Shown here in pieces: positions 26,287-37,400 of a DNA stretch of 64,000 bases. A model generated the notes under the pieces. The model saw nothing but the letters and a program-made list of their open reading frames with translations, had not been told where the DNA came from and searched no databases. The stretch covers positions 14,367,129 through 14,431,128 of the forward strand of contig NC_053134.1 of NCBI RefSeq assembly GCF_010015445.1, in the 5' to 3' direction. Within the stretch, counting starts at the first letter, position 1. The number at the start of each line of letters is the position of its first letter. The stretch comes from Perca fluviatilis (Eukaryota; Chordata; Actinopteri; Perciformes; Percidae). The translations under genes were made by a program, and so were the position numbers.

Positions 26287-29200
26287 TTAATAATCATCGC
26301 TACCCTCCTCTTCCTCATCATACTTCCTCTTGAGGGATTGCTTCTTGTGCTTACCCCTGTGTCTCCGTTTGGCGGCAAAGTCGGGGTTGGCGTCCCTCGT
26401 GTGCAGCTGCTCGTGCTTCTTCAGAAGGCCGGGGACGGAGAATCCCTTCCCGCACGTGTCGCACGTCCAGGGCTTCTTGCACGTGTGAGTCCTTTTGTGG
26501 ACGTTCAGGTGGGACGCCAGCTTGTAGGTCTTGCCGCACACGTCGCAGCTGAACGGGCGCTCGTTGGTGTGCAACCTGATGTGGACCTTCAGATTCCCGA
26601 CCTGGGTGAAGGTCTTGTCGCATATGGAGCAGCGGTAGGGCCTCTCTCTGGTGTGGATCCTCAGGTGAACCCTCAGGCAGTACTTGCTAGAGAACTTCTT
26701 TTGGCAAACGGGGCAAGGGATCTTCGCTTTGGGCACGTGGTCCTGCTGGTGCCTCTTCAGGTCCGACAGATAGACAAAGGTCTTTCCGCACTGGGAGCAG
26801 AGGTACTGACGGTCGCCGATGTGGTAGCCCATGTGTCTCTTCAACAGGCTGGGGACGAGGAACCTCTTCCCGCATCGCTCGCACATGTGAGGGCGATCCC
26901 GGGTGTGCCAGCGCTCGTGGTTCGACAGCTTGAAAGCCGTGGGGAAGCTTTTGTTGCAGTGCTTGCAGGGGAACGTCATCTGGCTCGTGTGGCACTCCAT
27001 GTGCCTTTTGAAGTAGGTGGACTGCGTGAAGCCCTTGTTGCAGATGTTGCAGTAGAAGGGCTTCTGGCCACTGTGGGCCAGCATGTGCTTCGTCAAACTC
27101 TGCAATTTGGTGAAACACTTCCCGCACTGGCCGCAGGCGTAAGGACGCACCGTGCTGTGGGTCTTCAGGTGGTTGTTGAGGAACGCCTGGGTGCGGAAGC
27201 TTTTGTTGCATGCTGTGCACACGAAAGGCTTCTCGCCCGTGTGAATGCGCTCGTGGTCCATTAGCTTGGACTGATAAGGGAAGCTTTTGTCGCACACGCT
27301 GCAAGTGAATCGGTCGGCGGGCGGCCTGATCTGCTTCTTTCTTCGTATGCTCGGCTTCACGTCATCACCTGCGCTGAACCGGGCCGGAGGAAGTGGTGGC
27401 AGCGCTGGGAGCGAGAGCGAGTTGGTGGCGATCTGTGACACCCACTGATGCAACGTGACTCGCTGAGTCTGAGGCTTTTGGCCGTCTTTTGCCCCGGCAC
27501 TGCCCGCGTTCTGTAAGGTGGAGGCGGGTTTCATCGGCATTTGAACTACCCGGAAAGGGATCGGTTTCAGGGGAGGCCGCTGTGCTTCGGGTTTCTCTAG
27601 GGCTTCTGGCGCTGCACCCCCCTCTCCACTTTGAAGAGTTGTGGCAGGCTGACTCTTCTCTTGCACCAAATTCTCTGCCTGAGCGGTTGTCGTGACACGC
27701 TTTTCCTTTTCAGCACGGCCATCGGCTGTTTTATGACTGTCTCGCCCTCCCTCCTGTGGTCCAGTGGCAGCGTCTGCTGGGCTGTCAGGGTCATCTGACA
27801 TCATTCCCAAGTCTTCGGGGTCACTGAGGGAGGCTGGGCTGGTTTCGTTGAGGGTGACCTCTAATCGCTTTGGGGATTCGGGTGCTGGTGCTGGTGGTGG
27901 TGGTGGTGGGGGTGGTGGTTCTACCGGTTTGGGCCGGAAGGCGAGTGATGAGAGCACACAGTTGCCCACTGAGGATGAGATGGTTGCTGCACACACACAC
28001 ACACACACACACACGGAACAGGCTTTGTCAAATTCATTTTCACGTTTTTTTTTTTTATTGAATGATTTTCTTTTTTCGGTCTGTACTTCAACACATACTC
28101 ATACAAACAACCTTAAATATACCTTTAACACCAAGGAGTCCCTTGGCCTGCTGGTGCAGGAGGAGAGTCTTCAGGTCCACGGCGTCTGGGATGAAGCCTC
28201 CACATGCCTCCAGGACCGAGGGCTCCGCTGCGATCATGGCACCGAGCTGAGGTCGCGAGGCAGGAAATGGAAACAATGAATGAGTTATTAGCATAGATTT
28301 ATTTTGGTTGGTTGGATCAGGTTTTTAGGTCTTTGTCGTCTGTTATACAGATGATCACCTCAGGAAGATTTCCCCCAGCTTGTATAAAGGCTTCTTGTAA
28401 CAGCTCATCAAAAGGTGACATTCAAAAAGAATTACCAAATTCCTTAATCCAGATCCTGAAAAGGTTTTTAAATTTCTTCAATTATATTATGTAAGATATC
28501 TTAAAGTCAGGCCCTAAAATGTCTGGAATTGGTCCAGTCAGAGAGACTTTAGATGGATTTATTTTCTATATTGTTTTAATGTATTTAGAGCTATTTTAGT
28601 ACATCTACACCTACATCTGCATAGTAAAATGTGGCTGATGCTTCATTACAACAAGGCTTACAGTGTCTAGAGAAGTATGGAGTTTGAATTTCATATATTT
28701 TGCAGGCATTCTGTTCTTGTTGACAACCTATACAGCGGGGAGGACCTCTGTGCCTTGCTCAAGCACTTTGCCACTAAATCGGCGTCAATCAGATAAAAGG
28801 TACTTCCTGTCTCCCAACCAGTAACCCACCCTGCTAGAGTAAGAGTAAATGTCAAAATGCCATGTACATGTGCGTACCTGGGAGAGATTGGGAACAGGAA
28901 GAACTTGCTCCAGCTTGCACACCAGACCTGCAGTCAGAGCCTGAAGCGCGGTATCAAACTTTGTGCCGTACTGAACAGGGAACACTTCCTGCAGAGATAT
29001 AAATAGGTTGGAGTTTAACATCAATGTGACTTTGAAATTGTGAGGGACAAACACGTTTTGTTCAAAGGCGAAATATGGATTTAATGTGCTATATCTCCAC
29101 ATGCACTGTGTTTTAATGTTCCCAAATCTAAATAAGCTGCAAGCGTGCATTTCAAACGGAAAACGGCTTGCCATTGTGATAACAACCAACGACTGTCTAA

Positions 29201-30403
29201 TACCACATTAAGACAGATATGGATACCTGGAAGAAGTGCTTCCTCTCAGCAGGGTTTTTAAGCAGATTCTGGACCAGCACCATGAAGTTCGTTTGAGATT
29301 TCTCCACTTCTGAGTCCTTCTGTAACACAGAAAATACTGTAACTCAGGTTTAATTCACACATTAGGATTCTAAAGTCTAGTGTGCTAAATAAAAATAAAC
29401 ACAAGTCGTGTTTAAACGGGGTAAAACTGTTCTCGGAGAAAAAAAAAAAAAAAAGGTTCACATTCTTACCCCTGAAGATGCAGAGACCTTCAACTTATTT
29501 ATGAGAGTTTGAATAGCCCTAGAATCTGGTGGGCCGTCTTTGTGAAGCAAATCCAAAATGATCTACAGTACAAGAAAACACAGGTTATAGTCATAAGACA
29601 ACCATATTATAAAGCAAACAAAAGCTAACTTCATATGAACATAAAGTAGAATTACAGGTTATCTGCTTTCCTATTAGGGATCAAATATTTCCAATAGGGC
29701 TGCAACCAACAAAATCGATTAGTTGTTTGGTCTTTTTAAAAAAAAAAGCCCAAGATGAAAAGCTCAAATGTCTTGTCCGCAACTCAAAGATATCAGTGAG
29801 CTGTCACAGAGGAGTAGCCTGGAGGCCAGCCGAACATAGCCCCGCCCAGCATGACGACGTCAGGCTAATAGAGGAGTGAAGAAACATGAAAATATTCACA
29901 TTCAAAAAGCTGGAATCAGAGAATTTTTAATTTTTATTTATTTAATAATTTATTATTAATCAATTATCAAAATAGTTGGCAATTCATGTAATAATTGACA
30001 ACTAATCGATCATTCTTTGCAGCTCTAATTTCTAATATGCTGAGGAGGTTTTTCAAGTTATTGTTTCTTTCTCTCTCAAACACAATATCAAAGGAGGACA
30101 ATTTTGAAAGCACAAATTCCGCAAAGCCAATGAGGTAGATAACTACATTCAAAAAAGGATGAAAACTTTAACTTCAAACACTCGTTTTGTTCTTGGTGTG
30201 TGTGGTTTGTAATAGGAAACATTTGGAGTTCATCAACATAGTGTGGTCGTGTGAACATCCACTTTGATGTTCAGCGACCTGAGGTGACAAATCTTGAGGA
30301 TCTTAGGAATGCTATATTACAAGACTAGAGGGCACACAGCATCACAAGCTCAGTGTGATGGAGGTATGTGGCAACTAGATTCACTCTTTGAATTACGCTC
30401 GCG

Positions 30404-30439
<36 letters not shown>

Positions 30440-31858
30440 GTGATAAAACTCTTACCCTTGCTCTCAGCCCCAAGACGAGCTGTGCAGTCTGCTTAAAGCT
30501 TATAAGCTCAGGAACAGTCTGCGTCACCATGGTCACAAACTCCTCCACTTTCCCGTACTGCTTCACATTTCTTTGCCGTATGACCTGCCATATGTACGAG
30601 TATGTCAGCTGCAGAGGGGAAGCCATCAAGCGAAGGGAGGACAGGGGAAGGGAACCTCCAAAACCTGCGTGGAACACAACATAAAAGTTAAGACGTTTTT
30701 TTTAGGGTTTTTTTGTAGTTTAATTTTGACAGGTCTGTTTTATAGATCTATTATAACATCAGTTCATATTGTCTTTTATCCTAAACAATCCTTTATCTGT
30801 TAACCCTTGTGTTGTCTTCCCATCAACCTTGTTTTTGCCTTTTCCAACGTTTTAAATTGTTAAATTTTTCTTCTACACATTTTCAGCGTTTATTTCTACG
30901 TCCCATATTTTCTGATATAAAACAAAAATTAAAAACGGGTCAATGTGACCCGAAGTCAACAGAAATATGTCCTGTATAGGTTGTTAAATACCTGCAGCCA
31001 AACCACTGACCTGACACCTCACAGAAAGGCGTGTCACAGACTGGACTGTGTGAGAGTTTCAGATCTCGCCATCTAGCTCCCTTTTAGTGTCCCGTTAACC
31101 AAAACTAACAGACATAAAAACATCAGGTTTGTAAAAACAGCAACAGCAGAACAGGCTTTGCAGGTCTGCTACAGGACTACTCCACTGAATTTGACAATAC
31201 TTTCGAAAGTTACTTAAACTGTCCTGTGAGAGGCAGCAATTTGCCGTAAGGCTTCTAGTCTGCCGGAAAGCCAGAAGAAGAAGGCTTTGCAGGTGGGGCC
31301 AGAAGCTGCTCTAGGGGGCGCTGGAGTGCTAAGACACGCTTTGATCCAATTTTTGATCACTGCAGATGCGTTGAAAGCAGTGTGCACGTTTGCGTGTGCA
31401 TGTTAGTGCATGCAGTTGTTAAGAGAATGAGCGCCAAACAGTAACGTTAGTCGAGTTAGATTCAAACTTTGAGAGCTAGACGGTGTGGGATGTGTATTGC
31501 TGCGTATGTGAATGGTAATAGTTGATAGTACACGACGCAGCGGCCGATCCATTCGGGACATCTGGAAGGGGAGGATGGTTTAGTTTGAAAGCAAGCAGCC
31601 TGGACCGTCCCTCCCATAGTCCTCCTAAAGCCTGTTGGCTAACTATCAACCAAACGTCACCAAATTAACCGAACAGACTTTGCTACACGCACGTTGACCT
31701 GCGATTAAAAGCAAACAGACCGTTTACAGCAACAGATGGCTTTAGTTGAATCTCATCTGTTGACCGCCGTTCTCGGCGTCAGTTAGCTAGCTAATGTTAC
31801 TGTTAGCTTGCTAACGTTAGCGTAGCAGCTTACCTGTGGTATCAGATCGTTTCTCCAT
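26287..31858 (-). CDS. TIN2-N-like domain + C2H2 zinc-finger protein
   Basis: Paralogue of the gene at 24063-10173. Exons: 31858-31834, 30664-30456, 29562-29470, 29319-29227, 28988-28878, 28246-28123, 27986-26287; joined in frame they give 784 aa. After a nine-residue start (MEKRSDTTG), residues 10-218 form a TIN2-N-like domain (IWQVIRQ, KQYGKVEEFV, LVLGLRAR continuing into IILDLL, FFQEVFPVQYGTKF, LEQVLPVPNLSQ). A proline-rich and acidic linker (about 219-440) follows. Then come eleven C2H2 fingers (about 445-752) with partly canonical HTGEKPF-type linkers, and a basic then acidic C-terminus (KRRHRGKHKKQSLKRKYDEE). The basic part is a likely nuclear localisation signal. The acceptor of the last exon is preceded only by a (GT)n tract. 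It is probably a nuclear DNA-binding protein; partner and targets are unknown. Confidence 0.88.
27990..28014. repeat. (CA)n microsatellite abutting a splice acceptor
   Basis: On the gene strand this is (TG)12 immediately before TGCAG|CAACC, the acceptor of the large zinc-finger exon. It takes the place of a normal pyrimidine tract. Confidence 0.9.
29695..30027. mobile_element. hAT-like non-autonomous transposon
   Basis: It starts TAGGGCTGCAACCAACAAAA and ends TTGCAGCTCTA, with inverted internal CGATTAGTTG/CAACTAATCG. The flanking 8-mers ATTTCCAA and ATTTCTAA differ at one base, as expected for an old hAT 8-bp target duplication. It lies in an intron of the TIN2-N/zinc-finger gene. Confidence 0.65.
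30399..30439. repeat. (GC)n(CA)n alternating purine-pyrimidine tract
   Basis: A CGCGCGCA-type run passes into (CA)n, 16 bases from the donor of exon 2 of the TIN2-N/zinc-finger gene (30455). Such tracts can adopt Z-DNA. Confidence 0.85.
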
Positions 31859-34419
31859 TCTGTCCCCGGGCTGTGTCGCTAATTCATGAGTTAATCAACC
31901 GCCTACACAAATAGGCCGATAATATTGCCGTCAACACCAAAATATAATGTTTAAAAGTATTAAACCGTCTTTATTCCGACAGTCAAGCCAGGAAGAATAA
32001 TGGCGACCGCTGTGTAGCGGCTTTCCAAAACAAAAGTCCGAGTGTTTCCGGCGGATCTTCCTATATAAAATAAAAGCACTGCATTTTGAATTTACAGTGA
32101 AGGAACAAAAAACCAAAGAAGCAAGTGGCCATACAATTTGTGATGATAATGACCTAGTTTTTAATGAATTATAATAATGAAATGAAATGGTCTGGTGCAT
32201 ACACTCATTCTTTCTACATGTCTAAATGAAGTTTTACTAAAAAAATAAGACTAACAGTAAAACTGTAGTCAAATGTTCAATGAAAACAAATTGGAGTTAC
32301 AGTAACAAGGTCCAGCTCAAAAGCAATACTCATTGTGTGACTTGTGCAATCAATAATCATGGCAATGAAAAAAAATGCATCAAATTGTCAATCTTCTTTG
32401 AAATGACATCAAATGTCAGGGAGGCCAGAGTAAACAATGTACATGAATGTATGATCTCTATTCTGAGATCTGTATGTAGATCCAAATATGTCACTTCAAA
32501 AAACAAGATTTGGAGGCCTTTTGAAGCCCATGGTTGTCAATGTTAAGTAAACTTTGAAGTAGTAGTGTGCATTCTATAATTTTTATTTAAAGAACTTCAA
32601 GGAATCATTCAGACTTGGCGTTTCACTGTTTTGCCGACAACAATAATATGATGAACCAATATTGAATAGATATTTACATTGATGACAAATAGGTCAGAAC
32701 ATACAACATATTGACAACATGTTTTTGCTCGGGCCATTTGAATTGGGTAGACAAAATCATGTAAACATTTCATTAAAAGACACTGACCCAACTTTATGAC
32801 CCACAGCTGTAGCACACTTTGCACTTATGATTTAGTTACTTCAAGGTTATAATTAGTTTTCTTGGAATGTTCACAGTATTTTGTCTACCCCCTGTACATT
32901 CATGACTTGAATTTCTCTATTTTTCTTTGCAACATTACAATTGTAGAAAAAGCTCATTACATTTAGTAAGTAGTTCATCTTGTAACAAAATAACTTAAAT
33001 ATCGTCCGTACAATACAAATACAGATTTTCACAAAAATAAAAAAATTTAAATTGGTCACCAGAAAGACAGTACAGTTGTTGAGGAGGGGTTGACAGAAAG
33101 TTGTAGACCTTGCCTACAACATGAAAACATTTTAATAAAGATGTATATTTCCATATTTAATTTATGTGTTTTGGAAGTAAATCATTAAAATACAGAAAAC
33201 AGTTATTGAAATAACCATCCTCCCATCCCTGCAGATTAGGCTACACAGCCTGCGGTCTGGAAAGATTCTTAGCCTGTTGATTCATAGGGATCTGCCGACA
33301 TCAGTCGTGTTTGTAACTGGCATTTCCTCCAGCCTACGGCCAGTTCTTTTGTGGCGAGAACAAGCCCTCCTTATGCTTCTCACTGAGCTCATCCGTCCAT
33401 CCATCTATCTATCCCTATCACCCTCACTTTAACGCGTCCTGTCTGCCTTGCCACTCACTCCCTCTCTCTGACACATACAGCACAAGAGCGCTCACACTCG
33501 GGGAGTCATGTTCTCATGACTGAACATGATTGACTCAGTGAATAAGGCATTAAAAACACACTCACTGTGGCAGAGCAGCAGCTATAGATCACTGGGCAAC
33601 AGCTTTGAAATACAATGACGGGATTCAAAGTGCCTCTGGCGATGGCTATCTGCCATTTGGTCAGATCTTTGATACACAAAGTAGGACGCTTGTTGAAGTG
33701 CCCGGCGTGTTGTTTGTGACAAGCGGGTTTGAAATTTGTGACAGATCAGAATAATGTCAACAACAAGTACAAGACAAGCTGCATGAGATCAAACACACTT
33801 TACTTTTGATGCATTAACAAAAAGCAGTATTGATACTTCTTCGCATATACCCCTAATGCATTTCAGTAGAAGTCAGAATACAGGAGCAGGTTGGGATTAG
33901 GAGTCCCATCTCAGAATGAAATTATGTCTTCCAAAGAGAGTGATATCATTTTGATTCGAGGCTCCAGTGATACATTTGAACACATCGCAAAACTGGTGCA
34001 TGGCAACAGTCCAGACTGGCAGAAATGAAAAAAAAAACTCAACTTCAGAGAAGGCTAGCCAAATGCTTTTAAACACTTGCCAAGACAAGACAGGTAATAT
34101 AGTTAACCAGCTATTTTGGCATATAACCAGCCATTTTGGCACATAACCAGCCATTTTGTAGTAAGTCCTTCCTCTGATCCCAAAAAAACCTCTTTGGATG
34201 GTTAAGTGCTAGAAGTGCCTGGGGAATTTTGTGACACACCTGCCTTCACAGCAGGTGAGTATTCTCTCGTAGCTCGGGTCCATGCACTCAGATGAGTGAA
34301 GCAGAGGAAGAGTGTCAGACCACACTCGTTTATCCAGCAGGCTCCTGCCAGTAACAGAACAACCTGGAGTGTGAGTTGTTATACCGCGGTCCAGATTTCC
34401 CTTTTCTATTAATTATGCT
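31859..34419. other. Intergenic: promoter of the zinc-finger gene and downstream flank/3' UTR of kitlg
   Basis: Next to 31858 the sequence is GC-richer and carries repeated GTTAGCTAGCTAAT / GCTAACGTTAGC motifs (31780-31830 and nearby), the likely promoter. From about 32000 to 34419 it is AT-rich with no convincing exon; part is probably the kitlg 3' UTR. A unit of about 24 bases (AACCAGCCATTTTGGCA with flanks) is repeated three times at about 34105-34160. Confidence 0.5.
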
Positions 34420-37400
34420 TCATCCGCTCTCATGTTCAGGAATAATCTCCCCCACTGGCTGAGTGTCAGCAGCGTGGGTGAGTGTTTGAAGTGGGATGGA
34501 GATAGACACAGTTGGGATCATATCAGAAGGTGCCATTTGGCTATTTTCAGCGTTGCACACTGGTAAAAGCCTCCCAGACTTGACCTAAAGAAAAATTTAA
34601 AAAAAAAGATAGATAATCCCACACATAGTCTGAACAGCGTCCTTCTATCCTGTTTTCTATGTTGAACAAATGATAATATGATTATATATATTATATGGAT
34701 AATAAATCTCCAAAGCGGAAATCATTTCTTTAGGTAATAACGGAGCCACAAAGTACTGCTGAATATTTGATGAACACTTAGCTTTACAAGAATTGCTTCC
34801 CGGAAGTGCTCATGAAAATGATGCACATTATCATGTGGGCTTAATGGGGCTGACCCACAGTAACCAAAAGGCACAAGAGTCAGTGTAGTTGATGGACAAT
34901 TTACAACCAAGGAGAGTATTTTTAGATGTGGGATCTTAGGTTTCTCATGATATTACAAAAAACAAAGAGAACCACTATAATATGGCATATGCAATCGATA
35001 ATATATACCCAAGATATCATCCTCTCTGAATAACTAATTGTAAAATGGCTCCCGGCTGAATATTACATTCTAGAAGAGTCGGAAGGCCATGCTGAAGAAA
35101 TTGCAATAAGTGCTCATTGTGGTATAAAATGTATTCATGCCTTTTGAGTTTGACATCATTGCCCTTTTAAACATACATGCAATTATCTGTGATAACTGTG
35201 TTCCAATATACTCAATAAAGGAGCATAAAAGGAGCTTTTACAACGGCAGGAACATTGCCAGAGAGTCTACAGCCATGCTAGCAGCTCTGTGTGGCGGTGG
35301 TGCTTTGAGCTAAATGCTAACATCCGCATAATAACATGCTCACAAAGACAATGATAACATGCTAATGTTTAGCAGGGATGTTTACGATCCTCACCATTTT
35401 AGTTTACTGTGTTAGCATGCTAGCATTTTCTAATTAGCACTTAAAACCATAAACCAAAGTATTGGACAAATTCAAATTTAGAACTTGAAAAGTTAAGGAA
35501 ACACCAATGTTTTCAATGACAGTTTTTTTTTTCATGTTAAAAATATGTCTCTGTATTTCCTGTATGTGTATCTTCATATAGATTATTTGAAAATTAATTT
35601 TCACATTTCACCAAAAGTAGTTAAACCACAGTGAGTTGATTCACTTACTCACCAGCCACACGACGATAACAACACAAGCTGTGAAGGGGATGAGAGCCAG
35701 AAGCAAGGGAGTTCTCTTGGACCAGCTGTCACGACCATCCTTCTGACCCCCTGGAACAGGGACATTTTATTGGAATTTTTACAGACTACAGTTAGTGGAT
35801 GGGTTGGCCAATGCTCCTGATGTTTATTTTATTTTAATTGTAGAGAGGATTCTGGTGGTTCTGTTACTCAAAAATCAGCTTGGTTCCCTTTTGAGATGTC
35901 TAGTGGCAGAACTGTCTTAGCAGGTTTTTACAAGTACTACTAGCTGCATGAGACGTTCTTATAATTATCATACAGTATCTCACAAAAGTGAGTACACCCC
36001 TCACATTTTAATAAATATTTCATTATATCTTTTAATGGGACAACACTGAAGAAATGACACTTTGCTACAATGTGTAAAGTATTAGGTTTACAGCTTGTAT
36101 AACAGTGTAAATGTGCTGTCCCCTCAAAATAACTCAACACACAGCCATTAATAAATGGCTGTGGCAATCGTGTAAAAGCAAACAAAAGTGAGTACACCCT
36201 TCCATAGAGGCAGGCAGATTTTTATTTTTAAAGGCCAGTTATTTCATGGATCCAGGATACTATGCATCCTGATAAAGTTCCCTTGGCCTTTGGAATTAAA
36301 ATAGCCCCACATCATCACATGCCCTTCACCATAGAGATTGGCATGGTTTTATGTCATTTAGCCTAATAGCTGGTTTGATTTGCATTGAGAGATGATTTAA
36401 TGGAAAGTACCCCAGTAGTACCCCCCTTTATCAGGATGCATAGTATCCTGGATCCATGAAATAACTGGCCTTTAAAAATAAAAATCTGCCTGCCTCTATA
36501 GGAATTTAACATAGGGGTGTACTCACTTTTGTTGCCAGCGGTTTAGACATGAATGGCTGTGTGTTGAGTTGTTTTGAGGGGACAGCACATTTACACTGTT
36601 ATACAAGCTGTACACTTAATACTTTACATTGTAGCAAAGTGTAATTATAATGAAATATTTACTAAAATGTGAGGGATGTACTCACTTTTGTGAGATACTG
36701 TATATACTGACCTTTAATTAACTGTATTAGCTGTGTTCACGGCTTCATATCTGGTTCCTATCCCCAGCTGTGTGTCCTTGACCCCAAATCAATATCTGCC
36801 CACTAATACGCCACTAAAAGCTGCTTTAGTTGTTGAAGCATCCATTAAAAATGTAAAAGGAAATTAATGATTGTACCTGGTGTTTGATGTGGATTAAGGC
36901 ATGGTGGCGGCTTGCATGACAAGCCAGATGTTCCTTGAGAGGCAGCATGTAAGACGTCTTTGATGTAGTCGAAGTAAAGACCAGACATTAAGCTCCCTTC
37001 CCGATAGTGACACTGGAACACTTGCATCGCTGTTTCCTGGGGGATCAGACAACAAGCAATCCTGAAATGACTCAATTACACAATTAAATGTGCAAAGCAG
37101 TCCCAAAATGTCCAAAATATGACGCACTCCTCCCTAAAACTGAGCTGCAGTGCTTGTATTTGCACAATCCATCATGAATACTTACCAGTTCCTCATGGTC
37201 AAAGGTGAAGCGTAAACTCTTCAGCATCGCAATGAAGACAATTATGTTTTCTTTGTTGGAGGAGATGGCACCAAACATGTTGGCCAGCTTCCGAAGACTT
37301 TGCTCCAAAGGATAGATATTTAACACCACCCAGCACGTGCCAGCCTGGAGATGTAGGTACCAAAATAAATTGTCATCCTTTGTTCCATATTAAATGATCT

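Noticed and set aside
26338..27264. 308-codon open frame on the plus strand
   Set aside because: It is the antisense shadow of the GC-rich zinc-finger exon at 27986-26287; its composition and lack of homology fit a mirror of repeated fingers.
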